A stretch of 64,000 bases of DNA from positions 201,300,690 to 201,364,689 of the forward strand of contig CP136069.1 of assembly GCA_032622095.1 (NCBI GenBank). The letters are read 5' to 3'. Origin of the DNA: Siphonodentalium dalli. Taxonomy: Eukaryota; Mollusca; Scaphopoda; Gadilida; Siphonodentaliidae. This document shows positions 1 to 12,094 of this stretch, one piece after another. The stretch's first letter is position 1, and every line of letters begins with the position of its first letter. The notes below the pieces were generated by a model. That model saw nothing but the letters and a program-made list of their open reading frames with translations. It was not told the DNA's origin and did not search any database. The translations under genes were made by a program, and so were the position numbers.

Positions 1-1995
1 TTCATAATAAGTATAATAGTGTGGTTTAAAGATGTCAAGCGTTGGACCATTTGAGTCAGAGATAGGGAGGGGAGGGTCATCAAAATTGATAACAAATATG
101 TTTAGCTCCAATTGCCAGCAATTTCATACACGTTCTTCTCCAATGATACGGGGAATAAAATCGCGTGGGTTAAAGACGCTACATGTTATGCCTATTTGCG
201 AATATCTATCTGTCTGTGTTCTAGATAACTTCACGGGTGACCATCTATAAACACCAAGGGGTACAACAGTGGGTTAACTTTAACGAGGAAGATGATGGTG
301 CGGGTTAAAATGTTCTAAGGCTACACTGTTGGTGAAAATGGCAGCAAAAATGATGAAATATTTTTTTCGCCGATGTCCACCAAACTTCTACATAATTATG
401 TCCATGATATGTCGCCGTTCGAGTCAGGAGTGCACGGAGGGGGAGGTGGGGCACCGCAATTGAAAAGAATGCCATTTAATGCGTGGTATTAACCCAATTG
501 ATAAATATTCTTCTTCATGATACCAGGAATCGAATCGTGTGATTTAAAGACGCCAAATTGGTGTTGTTTGATGGATGGGAGGTTGTGGGCATTAAATTTG
601 AGATCAAAGGTCTAGTGGATGTTGTTTAAATATTTCAAATTGGCGTCGAGTCGTGAATGGGGAGCGGAGGGGAACCAAAACTGATACAAATATATTTAAC
701 ACTAATTTAACCAAATTCATATACGATCTTCTCCAGTGATACGATTAATAAAATAGTTTGGGTTAAGGACGCCACATGTTGGCACCGTTAGGGTCGGGGA
801 TGGATAGAGGAGGGACACTAACATTGATAAAGGGGTGGAGAGAGGAGGGACACTAATATTGATAAGAATAGTTTAGTCGCCGACATCCACAAAAGTTATT
901 TATAGTCATCTCCACAATTCGTTCTAAGGAAATGTTGGCGTTCAAATCTCACCACCTCAACAACTAGTGACCGAATTAAGTCCTTTGAACAATTATATCT
1001 TCTCACCTTTCATGTTTATATGGGGACGGGAAGCCTGGCTTACAGACAGTGAACTAGCAAAAACTGATACACAAAAGAAACCATTAACAGTCTATTTATC
1101 ATTACATTTAAGAGATCCACATATTCTTGCAAAATGAGGGACCTTGAACAGACAGAGGATGGCATATTTTTGAATGGCTCATCAATTATAACACAATGGA
1201 GCATATCCCATTCAAAATAGCTTCCACAAAAAATATACGATTTGTCAAGAGAGATATAAAATTATGGAAGGCCTGTTGAAAACGAGTGATCACAGTGTGC
1301 AGTCAAATGTATATACCTCATTCTGTGATAAACGAAAAGTCAGTAGACCATGCATGGCGTTCCGGGATCCTGACACGGGTATCTGACAAGGGTACATAAT
1401 CCGATACGGAGGATTTCTTTCATTTTTGTTAGAACAGACATGATATATCGCTCTGTGTCGCGCGCATGCAGCTGATATATAGCAACATTTATTTTAAACT
1501 GAGAATAATTAGCCAGTATAGAACAATGAACAGAGGGGGGCTACACAATTCCATTAAACATATGTATCTCCATTTATATATCATAATCAAGTGTCCTCGA
1601 CATCTTAGTCTAACCGACTAGATTGATGTTTTCATCTCTATGCAAAACCCAAATGTCGTCTTTTATTTTTGTGAACTATTGTGTGTCGGATCTTTATTCC
1701 CGATAAAAATATTTAAAAAAGAAATACGCCAACACGTCAACTGTACGGTTTAAATGTTATAACGTCTGAAGTATGCGCAGTTTTAAATAAATATATACTT
1801 CTTTGTCATTGGGACGAATAATCGTGATAAACACAATGACAAGTTGAGCCACTACTTATAATCCATGTAGAATGATGTTTCGTGATGCCATTTGGATATA
1901 CAATTTATGAGATTGTGTGTAACACTATTCCCACCAAATGTCAATAGCAGATGGTTTGACTTTAACATGGCCACCGCCGTGTAGCCCTATACTGG
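1..1995 (+). mobile_element. Helitron-like element H1, left copy (5' part outside window)
   Basis: The plus strand here is homologous, with many substitutions, to the minus strand of 8917-12020. Shared landmarks include the body around 1185-1935 (facing 9000-9760) and a common 3' end. The 3' terminus reads CTGG at 1992-1995 followed by T, fitting the Helitron rule of a CTRR end and insertion before T. Bases 1-960 hold diverged repeats of about 140 bp, with a TCTGTCTGTGTTCTAGA motif near 210-227 that resembles the family's 5' end. No Rep/helicase coding is visible, so the copy is non-autonomous and old. Calling it a Helitron rests on its terminal structure only. Confidence 0.65.
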
Positions 1996-2690
1996 TAACA
2001 CATTTAGTAACATACATACATTTAGATAAACAATAATTTGAAGGTGGTATTTAAATACAATATGATACACATATTGTCTGTAAATTTGTAGAAACAACAT
2101 GAATCAAAACTAGAGGTCTGATTCCATCAAATCAGATATACATTGTACATGGTATCGACATTGCAATGGCTGTACACGATATATTTAGTCATAAATGGGC
2201 ATTTTGACCTAATCTGTATATAGGAGATATAGCACAGTAGCAATGTTATATTTGTATGCCTCCGAAATATGCCGAGCATTGCCCTTTAAACATGCTTGGG
2301 ACTATACAACACACCAGGCGTCTACATTGTTTATATCATATAGGTCGAACAAACGTGGCAGTGTTGGGTTGTTTATGCCCTTCTAATGTATCATGTTGCT
2401 AACCGAGTGACAGTGCGGTGCCCCAAGCCAAACGTTTAGTTCGATTCAGTGGATGAGGGCCACTTAACACACCTCCCAATGATGCTAAAATTATGTCCGA
2501 CCGTCACGAAATTTGGCTTGTCGGATGCCATCGTATTCTAGAGCAAAATATTATAAAGCATGTTAAGGGATTTTGAAAATTCTGTCAGTTTCGGATTCAG
2601 TATCTTTCAGTAGTTTCATTGGTGGATGATTAACCGCTCAGTTTGATAATTATTATATTCGGGTTGATTAAGATGCAAACGAGAGTCTAA
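1996..2690. other. Unassigned spacer
   Basis: No coding region, tandem repeat or transposon end could be recognised here. Confidence 0.5.
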
Positions 2691-4215
2691 ATAAAAAACT
2701 GGATTAAATATCGGTTACACTCCGATCGGTGGAATCTGCTGAACTGTAACCGAGTAATTGCTGAACTGGATTTTGAACTGTTGAATCGGGGTGGATGTCC
2801 GTTAAAATGTTAAGTATGTTCCCTCTCTGTACTTGGTTATGGCCCATCGATTGCAAGTCATTTGCATAACCTATATACCTGACTACACCCTAAATCTAGT
2901 TGGATGAACGTTGTATACAACACGATGGGTGCGAATTTGTTGTGTACTTATTATCCAACAGTTTAGTACGATGTACACAACTGCAATAGCGTGAACTGTC
3001 TTCTGTGGTATTGCTTTCATACCACATTGGATAAAACCGCAACGTGACCGGCTCATCCAATAGCAGCGCGTTTCCGGTGCGGGCGAGCAAGCGAGTTTTT
3101 GGCTCCAAATATTTCAAAACAAGATGGACGACTGCGTGAAAAAACTCCTGAGCGACTGGACAATGGGGCAAAATGTCGTGGATGGCTTTGCCGGCATAGT
3201 ATACCTTAGTTATAATTATTCTTTGTACGATACACTGATTATGTAGGCTTTATGTATTGAGTGTATATTTATTTATATTTGCCAAATTTTGAAGTTTACA
3301 AATTTACACAACTGCTGACGGCACTAATTTAACTAAAGTAGTACACTCATACACTCAACACATAAATCCTACATAATCAGTGTAACGTACAAAGAATAAT
3401 TATAACAAAAATATACTATACCGGCAAAGCTATCCACGACGTATTGCCCCATTTTACTTTCCAATCAACGTTGGGTAAACTTTCCAATCAACAAATGTCA
3501 TCCAACTCTACCCAACACCCAACAGTTCAATAAACGTAGATATGTGCTGTGGGCAATTAACGTTGATTGAGTGGTGTGTGAAATTTCATCCAACACGTTG
3601 CATAATTAACATACAACCGTTGGTAGTAAATATATATGCAACGTTGTGTAAAAGTGTATCCAACAAAATTGTCATTCAACTTTTCACACAACGTAGATAT
3701 GTGCTGTGTGCATACAACGGTTGATTGACTGTTTGATAACTTCTTATCCAACTAGATTTAGGGTGTATCCTATAGTTAAAAATCGGTTAAGCTACTTTCG
3801 GGGGGATCTGCTGAACAGTACCCAATGAAGTGCTGAATGGGATTTTAAACTGGGTGGAGGTCGGTGCAATAGTATTCCCTCCCTGTATTTGGTTTTGGTC
3901 CATCTATTAAAAGTCATTTTCACTACCTATACCCGACAATATTCGTTAAAATATGTTAATTTGCTGAATGGGATTTTAAACTGTTGAACTGTGGTGGAGG
4001 TAGGTCAATTCTGATCCATCCCTGTACTTGGACCATCGATTACAAGTTATTTGCACAACCTATAATCTGCTGACTTCGTTAAATTGAGTTAAACTGCGTT
4101 CGCGATAATCTGTTGAACTGCAGCAGCCGAACTGCTGAACGCGATGTTTAACCGCTGAACGGGCCCGGCGGGTGGTCAAATAGTGCCCCAATCCTGTATT
4201 GGGAAATAATACATA
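2690..4215. repeat. Old degenerate tandem array (about 150-190 bp unit), split by an insertion
   Basis: A block built around CTGCTGAAC, GGATTTTGAACTG, GGTGGAGGTCGGT and a CTGTACTTGGTT/CCATCGATT segment recurs near 2735, 3808, 3955 and 4105. The copies are strongly diverged. The array is interrupted at 2886-3765 by a TA-flanked foldback element; removing it brings the first two units to about 190 bp spacing. Confidence 0.6.
2886..3765. mobile_element. TA-flanked foldback MITE
   Basis: The ends are inverted repeats: CACCCTAAATCTAGTTGGAT at 2886 is mirrored by ATCCAACTAGATTTAGGGTG ending at 3765, each bordered by TA. A second, longer inverted pair lies inside (about 3160-3268 against 3347-3452), so a single strand would fold into a long hairpin. 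TA target duplications are typical of Tc1/mariner-type and related non-autonomous elements. No transposase is present; the small open frames are by-products. Confidence 0.75.
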
Positions 4216-5120
4216 TATCGTTACAGTTGAGTTAAACTGAACTCAGGAAATATCATTTTATGATGTAACCAGCTGTCAACAGCTGATTCAACATTTTATG
4301 TTCATCCAGCCAGGTGTGCATGTGTCTATGCAGTGTGCACTGAGATTAGTGAAAACGTCGCGTGACATGTATGGCGAAATAAACTGACAGGCGTGGATAT
4401 ACAAGATCTTGTTTCAAAAGCCAGAGACATTTTATTCGAATTGGAAAGGTGCTTGGTCACGGAACACGGCCATAAAATTACACAATTCGATGGTGAATAC
4501 GAAACCTCCACATTTATTATATATTAGGAGTGACATGTTCTCTTCATCTTTGTTCACTCGGTGGTCCATTCTGTGCATTGAATCGAGGCATTGTATCAGC
4601 TTCAATTTGTTCTGACATGTTGTTCTTGTTTGCAGCTGTATTGGACTGACACTCATAGTAACATTGAGATCCCTTCTGAGTTTTCCTTCCTGTATATGTA
4701 TGTCCAACACACCCTGTATACAAAACTGAATTCCCCCTTCTGGTCTCTGTATTTTGTATAACACCCCCAGTATAATGTTGAATTCCCATCGGAGCTTCCT
4801 TCTGGTATATGTACTCATGAATTGATTTTCCCTTTCATTTATAAATATTTAAATGTAATGATATGCTTAGCCTGAATTCATGCCGGCTACCATCGGTTAA
4901 CTACGGCTTATCAAACTCAAGTTCCAACTAGAAATGCCAATATCAGTAAATACACAACAGCGACATAGACACACGTATGATTATATATTGGCAGATCTGA
5001 AAAGATGTAAAATCTTCCTAAGGGAGAACTCTACAAAGGTTGGCGTATACAACTAATTTCTAATGGTTAATTTGCCAACATATATTGGGGAGTTTGATAA
5101 CTCCCCACTATATACATGTA
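4216..5120. other. Unassigned spacer with short local repeat
   Basis: Around 4660-4820 a short motif (GAATTCCC, CTTCCTTCTG, GTATATGTA) occurs two or three times in diverged form and keeps a 128-residue minus frame open (4432-4818). That frame has no recognisable domain, so I do not call a gene. Confidence 0.45.
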
Positions 5121-5128
5121 CATGTAAG

Positions 5129-6066
5129 CAGTGTTCGCGCTGTCGGTAGCCAAATTAGCCAATGGCTAATCTTTTTCGAATTTGGCTAATAAAAATTTCA
5201 TTTGGCTAAAATTTTGGCTAAACTTTTTTTGACCCCAAATGGAGACTGAAAGCATGAATGTTTGGCAAGTGGGTTTTCAATTCTGTGATGTGAACGATCT
5301 AGTCCGAAAACATCGTAAGTGGGAATATATCGCAGACTGTATAAAGGGAAACCCGATCGCGGACAGTACAAAGGGAAACCCGTCACTCTGCACGAAACAG
5401 CAAACAATCATTATTTTACATTTAATCCGCTAATCCCGCATTGTCTGTCTGGTCACTCACGGGACTCCTGCACAATGCATGTGTATGATGACATTGTATT
5501 TATGACGGCCAAGGTTTATGAGCACCAAGTGTAAGACAATAGCTTAATCAGCCAAATGTGAATCACGACAGATATTTGTCGTCAATACCGATACATTCAA
5601 AATAATATGCATGCTTTTATGACAGATTGCAATTTGATAATGTCGTAACAATATTAAGTTATTAGTTTCCAGATGTCACTTAAATATTTTCGCAAGAATA
5701 ATTAATATTTAATGATTTAAAAAAAGATATTGATATAAAACAAAAATTTAATGACATTAAGAAGGACAATCCCTGGTTACCCCCCCCCCCCCATAAAGAT
5801 TAATATTTTTTTAATAAATGATATATATAAAATTATTTCTAGTTCATAAATATTAGTTAAATTATTGTGTATTTTACCTGTGTCTGTTAGATTTGACGTT
5901 TTAGTCATTAATTGTGAACCGACCAGAAAACGATTATTTAATTTGGCCATAGTTTTTTTTAATTTGGCTAAAAAACATTTGGCTAAAGTTTTTTTCATTT
6001 GGCTAATAAAATTTTCATTTGGCTAAACTTTTGGCTAAAGTTTTTTTCGGTCCAGCGCGAACACTG
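5129..6066. mobile_element. Non-autonomous hAT element, 938 bp
   Basis: Terminal inverted repeats CAGTGTTCGCGCTG (start 5129) and CAGCGCGAACACTG (end 6066) are perfect over 14 bp. They are flanked by an 8-bp direct repeat CATGTAAG (5121-5128 and 6067-6074). An 8-bp duplication with CA-starting ends is the hallmark of hAT transposons. Many subterminal copies of ATTTGGCTAA lie at both ends in opposite orientation, a usual transposase-binding arrangement. No intact transposase frame is present. Confidence 0.92.
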
Positions 6067-6074
6067 CATGTAAG

Positions 6075-8580
6075 TAACATGTGATAAGCACCAATATACA
6101 CATGCAATAATGTACATCCATAAAATTGATTACCAGTGTCTCAATATCAGTCTTCAATTTATAATATAAAAATGCAATACAAGTCAACATGCTAATACAT
6201 ACTATATTTGGAATTGAGAAGTATAATATATCTTGCAATTATAGGGCATATCGAGGTGTGGATACAGTCATATTTTCGATGCACTACTCCTCATAAATTC
6301 CTATATCTTCAAATTACATTTGTCCAGATAACTCTGCGATGTCAACGCGGAAATGTTGGACCGAAACCAGGATACCTTTATTTTCAGTAGACCTTAGATG
6401 CCTCTGTTCCCTGAAGAGTTCGTGTTCCTACTGCAATTAGTTTCTGAGAATTTCCAATTAACAGAACACGGCCCCAATAGAAAACAATATACTTCCTTGG
6501 TTACACCAATACAGGTATCATGAACTTAAGGAATCGCAGGTTAGATATAGAACATATTAAGTAGAGTGAGTATATGTTGTCGTGACATGTGTGTATGTTG
6601 ATCTGAAGTATTTGGAAGTGGCCCCCCACCCCTGCATCGAAATTTGGTGACGGGATTAGAAAATTGTCAACTCGGCATATAATGCGAATTTTGAGGACCC
6701 GTAAATCCGATATTATCCAATGAATTGGTAAATTAGTTATTTTCCTATGGATTTTAAAATTGTTTTCAGTTTTGTAATATGTTGCTATCCTAGATTGTAT
6801 GTTATAAATTTCTGACATACATATTGGTCAAATTAAAAAATTTAAGGGCCCATAACTCTGCCATTTCCCAACGGATTTACCATCTGTTTCCATTTTCGTG
6901 ATCAACTTGTATGGTAGATGTTATATTCCAAGTTTCGTCTGATTCGGAGACGAACACAAATTTGGTACCACGGACCACCCCTCCTCAGACCCATAATACT
7001 GAACCGACACTGGCAATATTTGGCGCACTCTTTACTCTGGATGCTTACAAGTATGTGTTTATCCCCAATGTTTGTCCGTTTGAAAGGAGATACGGCCAGA
7101 AGCCGATTGCCCCAAATTTTGAAGACCCACAACTCTGGTATTTCTACTCAGATTTCAAAAATCTTTCGTGGTATATGATCATCTTTATGCTGTTAATCCA
7201 GACACTTAAATAGACGAGTTTCGTAACGGAAAACAAAATCGTAAAATTTGCCCCTCACCCCAATGTAAAAATGTTAGACCGACCCTGTCCAGTTTTCGTT
7301 TGGGTGCAGAACTGATTATAAACAAGAAGAATATGAAGACTAAATTCAGTTATGTGGAATTATATGAGAGGACAGCTGCGTACTATCAATTAGAGGTGTG
7401 CCTATATATGGGCGATATCTCCACAGGGAAAGGGCGGACACAAGTTTTGATGACCATGGTCAGTAGGGCATATCAAGGTATGCATACGGTCCAAATATGG
7501 ATGCTCTGGTACTCTTAATTTCCGAGATAGTAAAATGACATTTTTTCAGATAAAGGAAGATATCCCCGCAGGGAAAACGCGGACAATATTAATTAGGCTT
7601 TCACCGGATGCAACTCATATATATATATTATTATATAGCTAACATATATTGTAAATTGAGATAAAATTTTAATAATAATAGTTTGCATCTGCAAAGCTCT
7701 GCAAAGAGGGAAACGCGTACGACGCTAAAAATAGATTTGGGAAAGACCGGGAAGCCCTACCCTCTAACAAAATAATACTTGTTTGATATAAACATTATTT
7801 CATAAATTATGTTTATATATGAATACCTTGTTTATGGTGTCAATCTAATGCATATTCATGTGTTTTGCCATGTGTAAAGACAACAATTTAAAGAGTGAAT
7901 TATTTCATACTTGTGAGAACATTTCGTTCGGTGTGTATTCCGAGTTTTTGGTCACTTGATGTTTACAATCCATTTTGGCAAAGTTTGCCTTCAAATATTT
8001 GTTTTCTGGGAAATTGTCATTTAAATCAGCCATGTTCTAATGTTAGTTTTGGCCATAAAGTACTTAAATAGGACAATTGGTGGTGACTATATATTGTCAG
8101 ATTTTAGTATCTGTTAACTAAACATTTAAGTTCCCTATTTTTCGAGGGTTGTTGTTGATTTCGCATATCGAGCGGATACGCACACATTTTACACGGTGAA
8201 TTTCAGACATAAGAAACATAACGAAAAGGCATAATTGTTATGGTCCCTCTCAATATAGTGGAATATCATAGCACCTATCTTTAAACTATTATACTAAAAA
8301 CATGCAGTAATTTTACAGATATGAGTACCGTAAGAAAGTGTAAAATTGAAAACAACAATTGTTTCATAATATTTGTGTATATATTCCAGTAAGATGGGAC
8401 AGCATTTTACATTTCAAAATGATCTATGTTTTATGATTATAATATTGTATTGATTCATTTTGGCCATTATGCAAACCTTATAGTGAATTATATATGATTA
8501 ATTTATACATTTTCGGCCATATTGGACGAAATTTCAACTCTGTCATGCTTATGGTATCCGTAAGTAAAACGAGCCCACCC
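6075..8580. other. Non-coding stretch with degenerate dispersed repeats
   Basis: Diverged blocks of the type GGGCCCATAACTCTG (near 6845), GAGGACCCGTAAAT (near 6694) and GAAGACCCACAACTCTG (near 7120) suggest an old repeat of a few hundred bases. Around 7410-7740 a short motif recurs, as in CACAGGGAAAGGGCGGACA and GCAGGGAAAACGCGGACA. No supported gene. Confidence 0.45.
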
Positions 8581-8916
8581 AACTGGCAACATCGGTATAA
8601 CAGCATATATAGTACACACCAAATTCTCGTGTGACTCCGGTATAACGGCATATATACATGTAGTACATACCTAATTATCATGTGACTTCGGTATAACGGC
8701 ATATATACATATAGTACATACCTAATTATGGTGTGACTTCGGTATAACGGCATATATACATGTAGTACATACCTAATTCTCGTGTGACTCCGGTATAACG
8801 GCATATATACATGTAGTACATACCTAATTATCACGTGACTCCGGTATAACGGCATATATACATGTAGTACATACCTAATTATCGCGTGACTCCGGTATAA
8901 CGGCATGTATATTACA
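8580..8916. repeat. 51-bp minisatellite, left part
   Basis: About six copies of a 51-bp unit containing CGGTATAACGGCATATATAC and GTAGTACATACCTAATTA. The unit is a multiple of three, so a frame stays open on the minus strand (17-residue repeat with MPLYRSH); this is not taken as a gene. The array resumes at 12021 after an inserted Helitron. Confidence 0.9.
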
Positions 8917-11900
8917 CTATCAGGGTTATACCCGGCGTTGCCCAGGTTAAAATGATGTGAAACCGTCTGCATATTGTGGATATATGGTGGAATAGAGGAT
9001 ACTCTTGTTCAAAGCCTTACACATATTGTCATAAATTATATATCCAAATAGCATCACAAAACATGATTCTTACACACGGAACACAATAGTAGCTCACCTT
9101 GTCGGATCAGAGTGATTGTCATTTTGTTTATCGCGATTAATCCGTCCCACCAATAAAGAACTATTTATTTATTTACAACTGCATATACTTCAGACGTTAT
9201 AACATGAACATCATAAACACATTACTAGATTATTTCGCAAAAATAAAGACGGCAATTGGGTTTTACATAGAGATGTATCAATCAATCTAGTGGGTTTGAC
9301 TAAGATTTTGAGGACACCTGCTTATCATATATCCTTGAGGATACAGATGTTTTAAATAAATGTCCAGGTGCTCCTCTGTGAATTGTGCTATGTACTGACT
9401 AATTATTCGCAGTTTAAAAGAAATGTTGCTGTGCAGCAATATCAGCTGCATGTGCCCGACAAGAGCTAGATTTTGAGTTGTTTATGTTTGGCAATGAGGC
9501 TGTTCTAAAACATGACAGATAAACTCTGTATCATGGGCAGATATAACATTGTCAGATGTCGGTATTGGAGGATCCTGAAAAGTCATGTGCCACTGACTTT
9601 GTTTTATGTTATCTCAGAATAAATTATATTTTACGGCACACTGTGACCACTATTGTTGAACAGGCCTTCTATAAATTACCATATCTCTTGTAACTGTTTT
9701 TGTGGAAAATATATTGAATGGAGCAGACTCAATTGTGTTATAATATTAACATGAGCTATTCTAATATTTTAACATGTACCATTATCTTCCTCGTAAAAGG
9801 TTACCACTGTTAGAACGCCTTGGTGCCACATCGATTGTACCCCGTGAAGTTATATTTAGAACAAATACAGACAGACATATATTTGCAAATATATCTAGGT
9901 ACCAAAATTTAATGTAACGTTTTTAATACAGACGATTTAATTCCTTGCATCATTTGAGAAGAACATGTACGAATTTGATGTTAATTGGCACTAAATATAT
10001 TTCTATCAGTTGTGGTGACCAGCCCGTCCCTATTTCGGACTCAAGCGGCGCCACATTTGACATAATCAAACCACAAACTTAGCTCATTATGGACATGAGT
10101 ATATATAAAATTGTTGAAAATTGGCGAGCATACAAATTCGTATCAAATTTAGGGTCTCATATCTCTCACCCAAACGGTACTAATTTGGCGTATTTAAACC
10201 ATACGATTATATTCCTCGTATCACGAAGAAGAATATGTATCAGTCTGGTGGAAATCGGCGCTAAACATATTGTTTATCTATTTTTGTGTCTCTCTCGCCC
10301 TCTGTGGACCCATGTCTCTAGTGGCACCACGTTTGACATCTTTAAACCACACAATTAGACTCCTGATATCATGGAGATAAATATGTATAAGTTTGGTGCT
10401 AATCGGCGGCTATACATTTTTTTTAATCAAAGTTGTGCCCATCCCACACCCACACCATCTCTCACACAAACAGCACCGATATAGCGTCTTTAAATCACAT
10501 GTTTGAATTCCTCGTATATATCATGGATAAGAATATATATCAATTTGTTGGATTTTGGCGCTAAAATTATTGTTATCAATGTTGGTGCCCCTCTCGCTTT
10601 CTCGAATGACGCTACTTTTGACAGCTTTAAGCCACCCCATTAGACTCCTCATACCGTGTGGATGATTTTGTATGAGTTTTTGTATAACATTGGCTAGTAT
10701 AGAAATTCGTATCCAATGTATGGCCCCCATATATCTCATCCAAACGGCACCAATTGGCATATCTAAACCACACGATTAGATTTCTCGTATCACGGAAAAT
10801 ATGTATCAATCTGGTGGAAATCAGCGCTAAACATATTCTTCATCTTTTTGTGTGTTCCTCTCACCCTCTATGCATCCTGACTCGAATGGCCCCACTTGTG
10901 ACACCATTAAACCACACAATTAGACTCCTGATATCATGGAGATGATTATTGATAAGTTTGGTAAACCAATTTTGATTAAATTTAGTGTCCACTAAACCCC
11001 GTCTCTCACCCAAACTGCACGAACATAGCGTCTTGAAATCACACGATCAGACTCCTCGTATTATGGATAAGAATGCGTATCACTTTGGTGGAAATTTGCG
11101 CTAAAATTATTGCGTATCAATTTTGGTGCCCCTCTGCCTTTCAGTTCAACCCTGACCCGAATGACGCCACTTTTGACAGATTTAAGCCACACCATTAGAC
11201 TCCTCATACCATGGGTATGATATTGTATAAGTGTGGCGGCAATCGGCGACTAAACCCATTCTTATCAAATCGAGTGCCCCTCCCACAATCTTTCATCCAA
11301 ACGACAACAACTTGGAGTCTTTAAATCGCACAATTATATTCCTTGTATCATGGATAAAAATATATATCAATTTGGTGGAAATCGGCGCTAAAATTAGTTT
11401 TATCAATTTTGGTGCCCCTCTCCCCTTCCGTGCACCCCTGACGCGCACGGAGCTACGTTTGACATGTTTAAACAACACCATTAGATTCATCATATCATGT
11501 GCATTATTATATAAAAGTTTCGTGGCAATCGGCGGCAAACATTTGTTTTATCCCTCCCCCTTTTTCTGCCCCTGACAACGGCGTCACTTTGGAAAATTCT
11601 AACCTACATCATTATCTTTCTCGTAATAAGTTACCCCTAGTAGACCGTTTGGTGCAATCTAGATGGTTCCTCGGCGCTAAACTTAGTTTATCAATTTGTG
11701 TGCCCCTCCCCCTTCTGTGAATCCCTGATTCGAACGGCGCCACTCTTGACATATTTAAACCAAACCATCATATTCCTTATATCATGCGGATCATTATATA
11801 TAAGTTTCGTGGCAATCGGCGACAAATGTGTTGTCTGCCCCTCCCCCTTTTCTGCCTCTGACAACAACGGTGTCACTTTAGAAAATCCTAACCCTCACCA

Positions 11901-12020
11901 TTATCATTCTCGTAAAAAGTTACACCTAGTAGACCCATTTGGTGTCATCTAGATGGTCCCCTGTGAGTTTCTATAGAACACAGACAGACAGACAGACATT
12001 CGCAAATATATATATATAGA
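8917..12020 (-). mobile_element. Helitron-like element H1, right copy, 3.1 kb
   Basis: On the minus strand the element begins with TC (12020-12019), preceded by A, and ends ...CCCTGATAG at 8917, followed by T. Both flanks are the 51-bp array, whose empty site reads ACATACC, so the insertion lies exactly between A and T with no target duplication, as Helitrons do. A weak hairpin (ACCTGG/CCGGGT, loop GCAACG) precedes the 3' end by about 14 nt. The last bases are ATAG, not CTAG; the sister copy ends CTGG. Body 8917-9780 is unique sequence. A second 5'-end-like motif sits internally near 9780-9898, so the copy may be a fusion of two. No Rep/helicase coding. Confidence 0.8.
10020..11960 (-). repeat. 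140-bp repeats in a 280-bp higher-order pattern inside H1
   Basis: The marker CCACTTTTGACA and its variants fall at about 10048, 10322, 10608, 10888, 11163, 11448 and 11737, spaced 274-289 bp. Each 280-bp block contains two related halves of about 140 bp, sharing AAACCACACNATTAGA, ATCATGGA, and GTGGAAATCGGCGCTAAA. Related units lie at 1-960 (other strand) and one orphan at about 52080-52255. Confidence 0.8.
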
Positions 12021-12094
12021 TACCTCATTGTCGCGTGTCTCCGGTATAACGGCATACAAATTACATACCTCATTGCCGTGTGTCTCCGCTTCAA
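12021..12094. repeat. 51-bp minisatellite, right remnant
   Basis: About one and a half diverged copies of the 8580-8916 unit (CATTGTCGCGTGTCTCCGG, TATAACGGCATAC) resume immediately after the Helitron. Confidence 0.85.

Noticed and set aside
4432-4818. 128-residue minus-strand protein
   Set aside because: No domain; part of it is kept open by a short local DNA repeat.
8478-8972. 164-residue minus-strand protein with MPLYRSH repeats
   Set aside because: It follows directly from the 51-bp array, which continues on the far side of an inserted Helitron.
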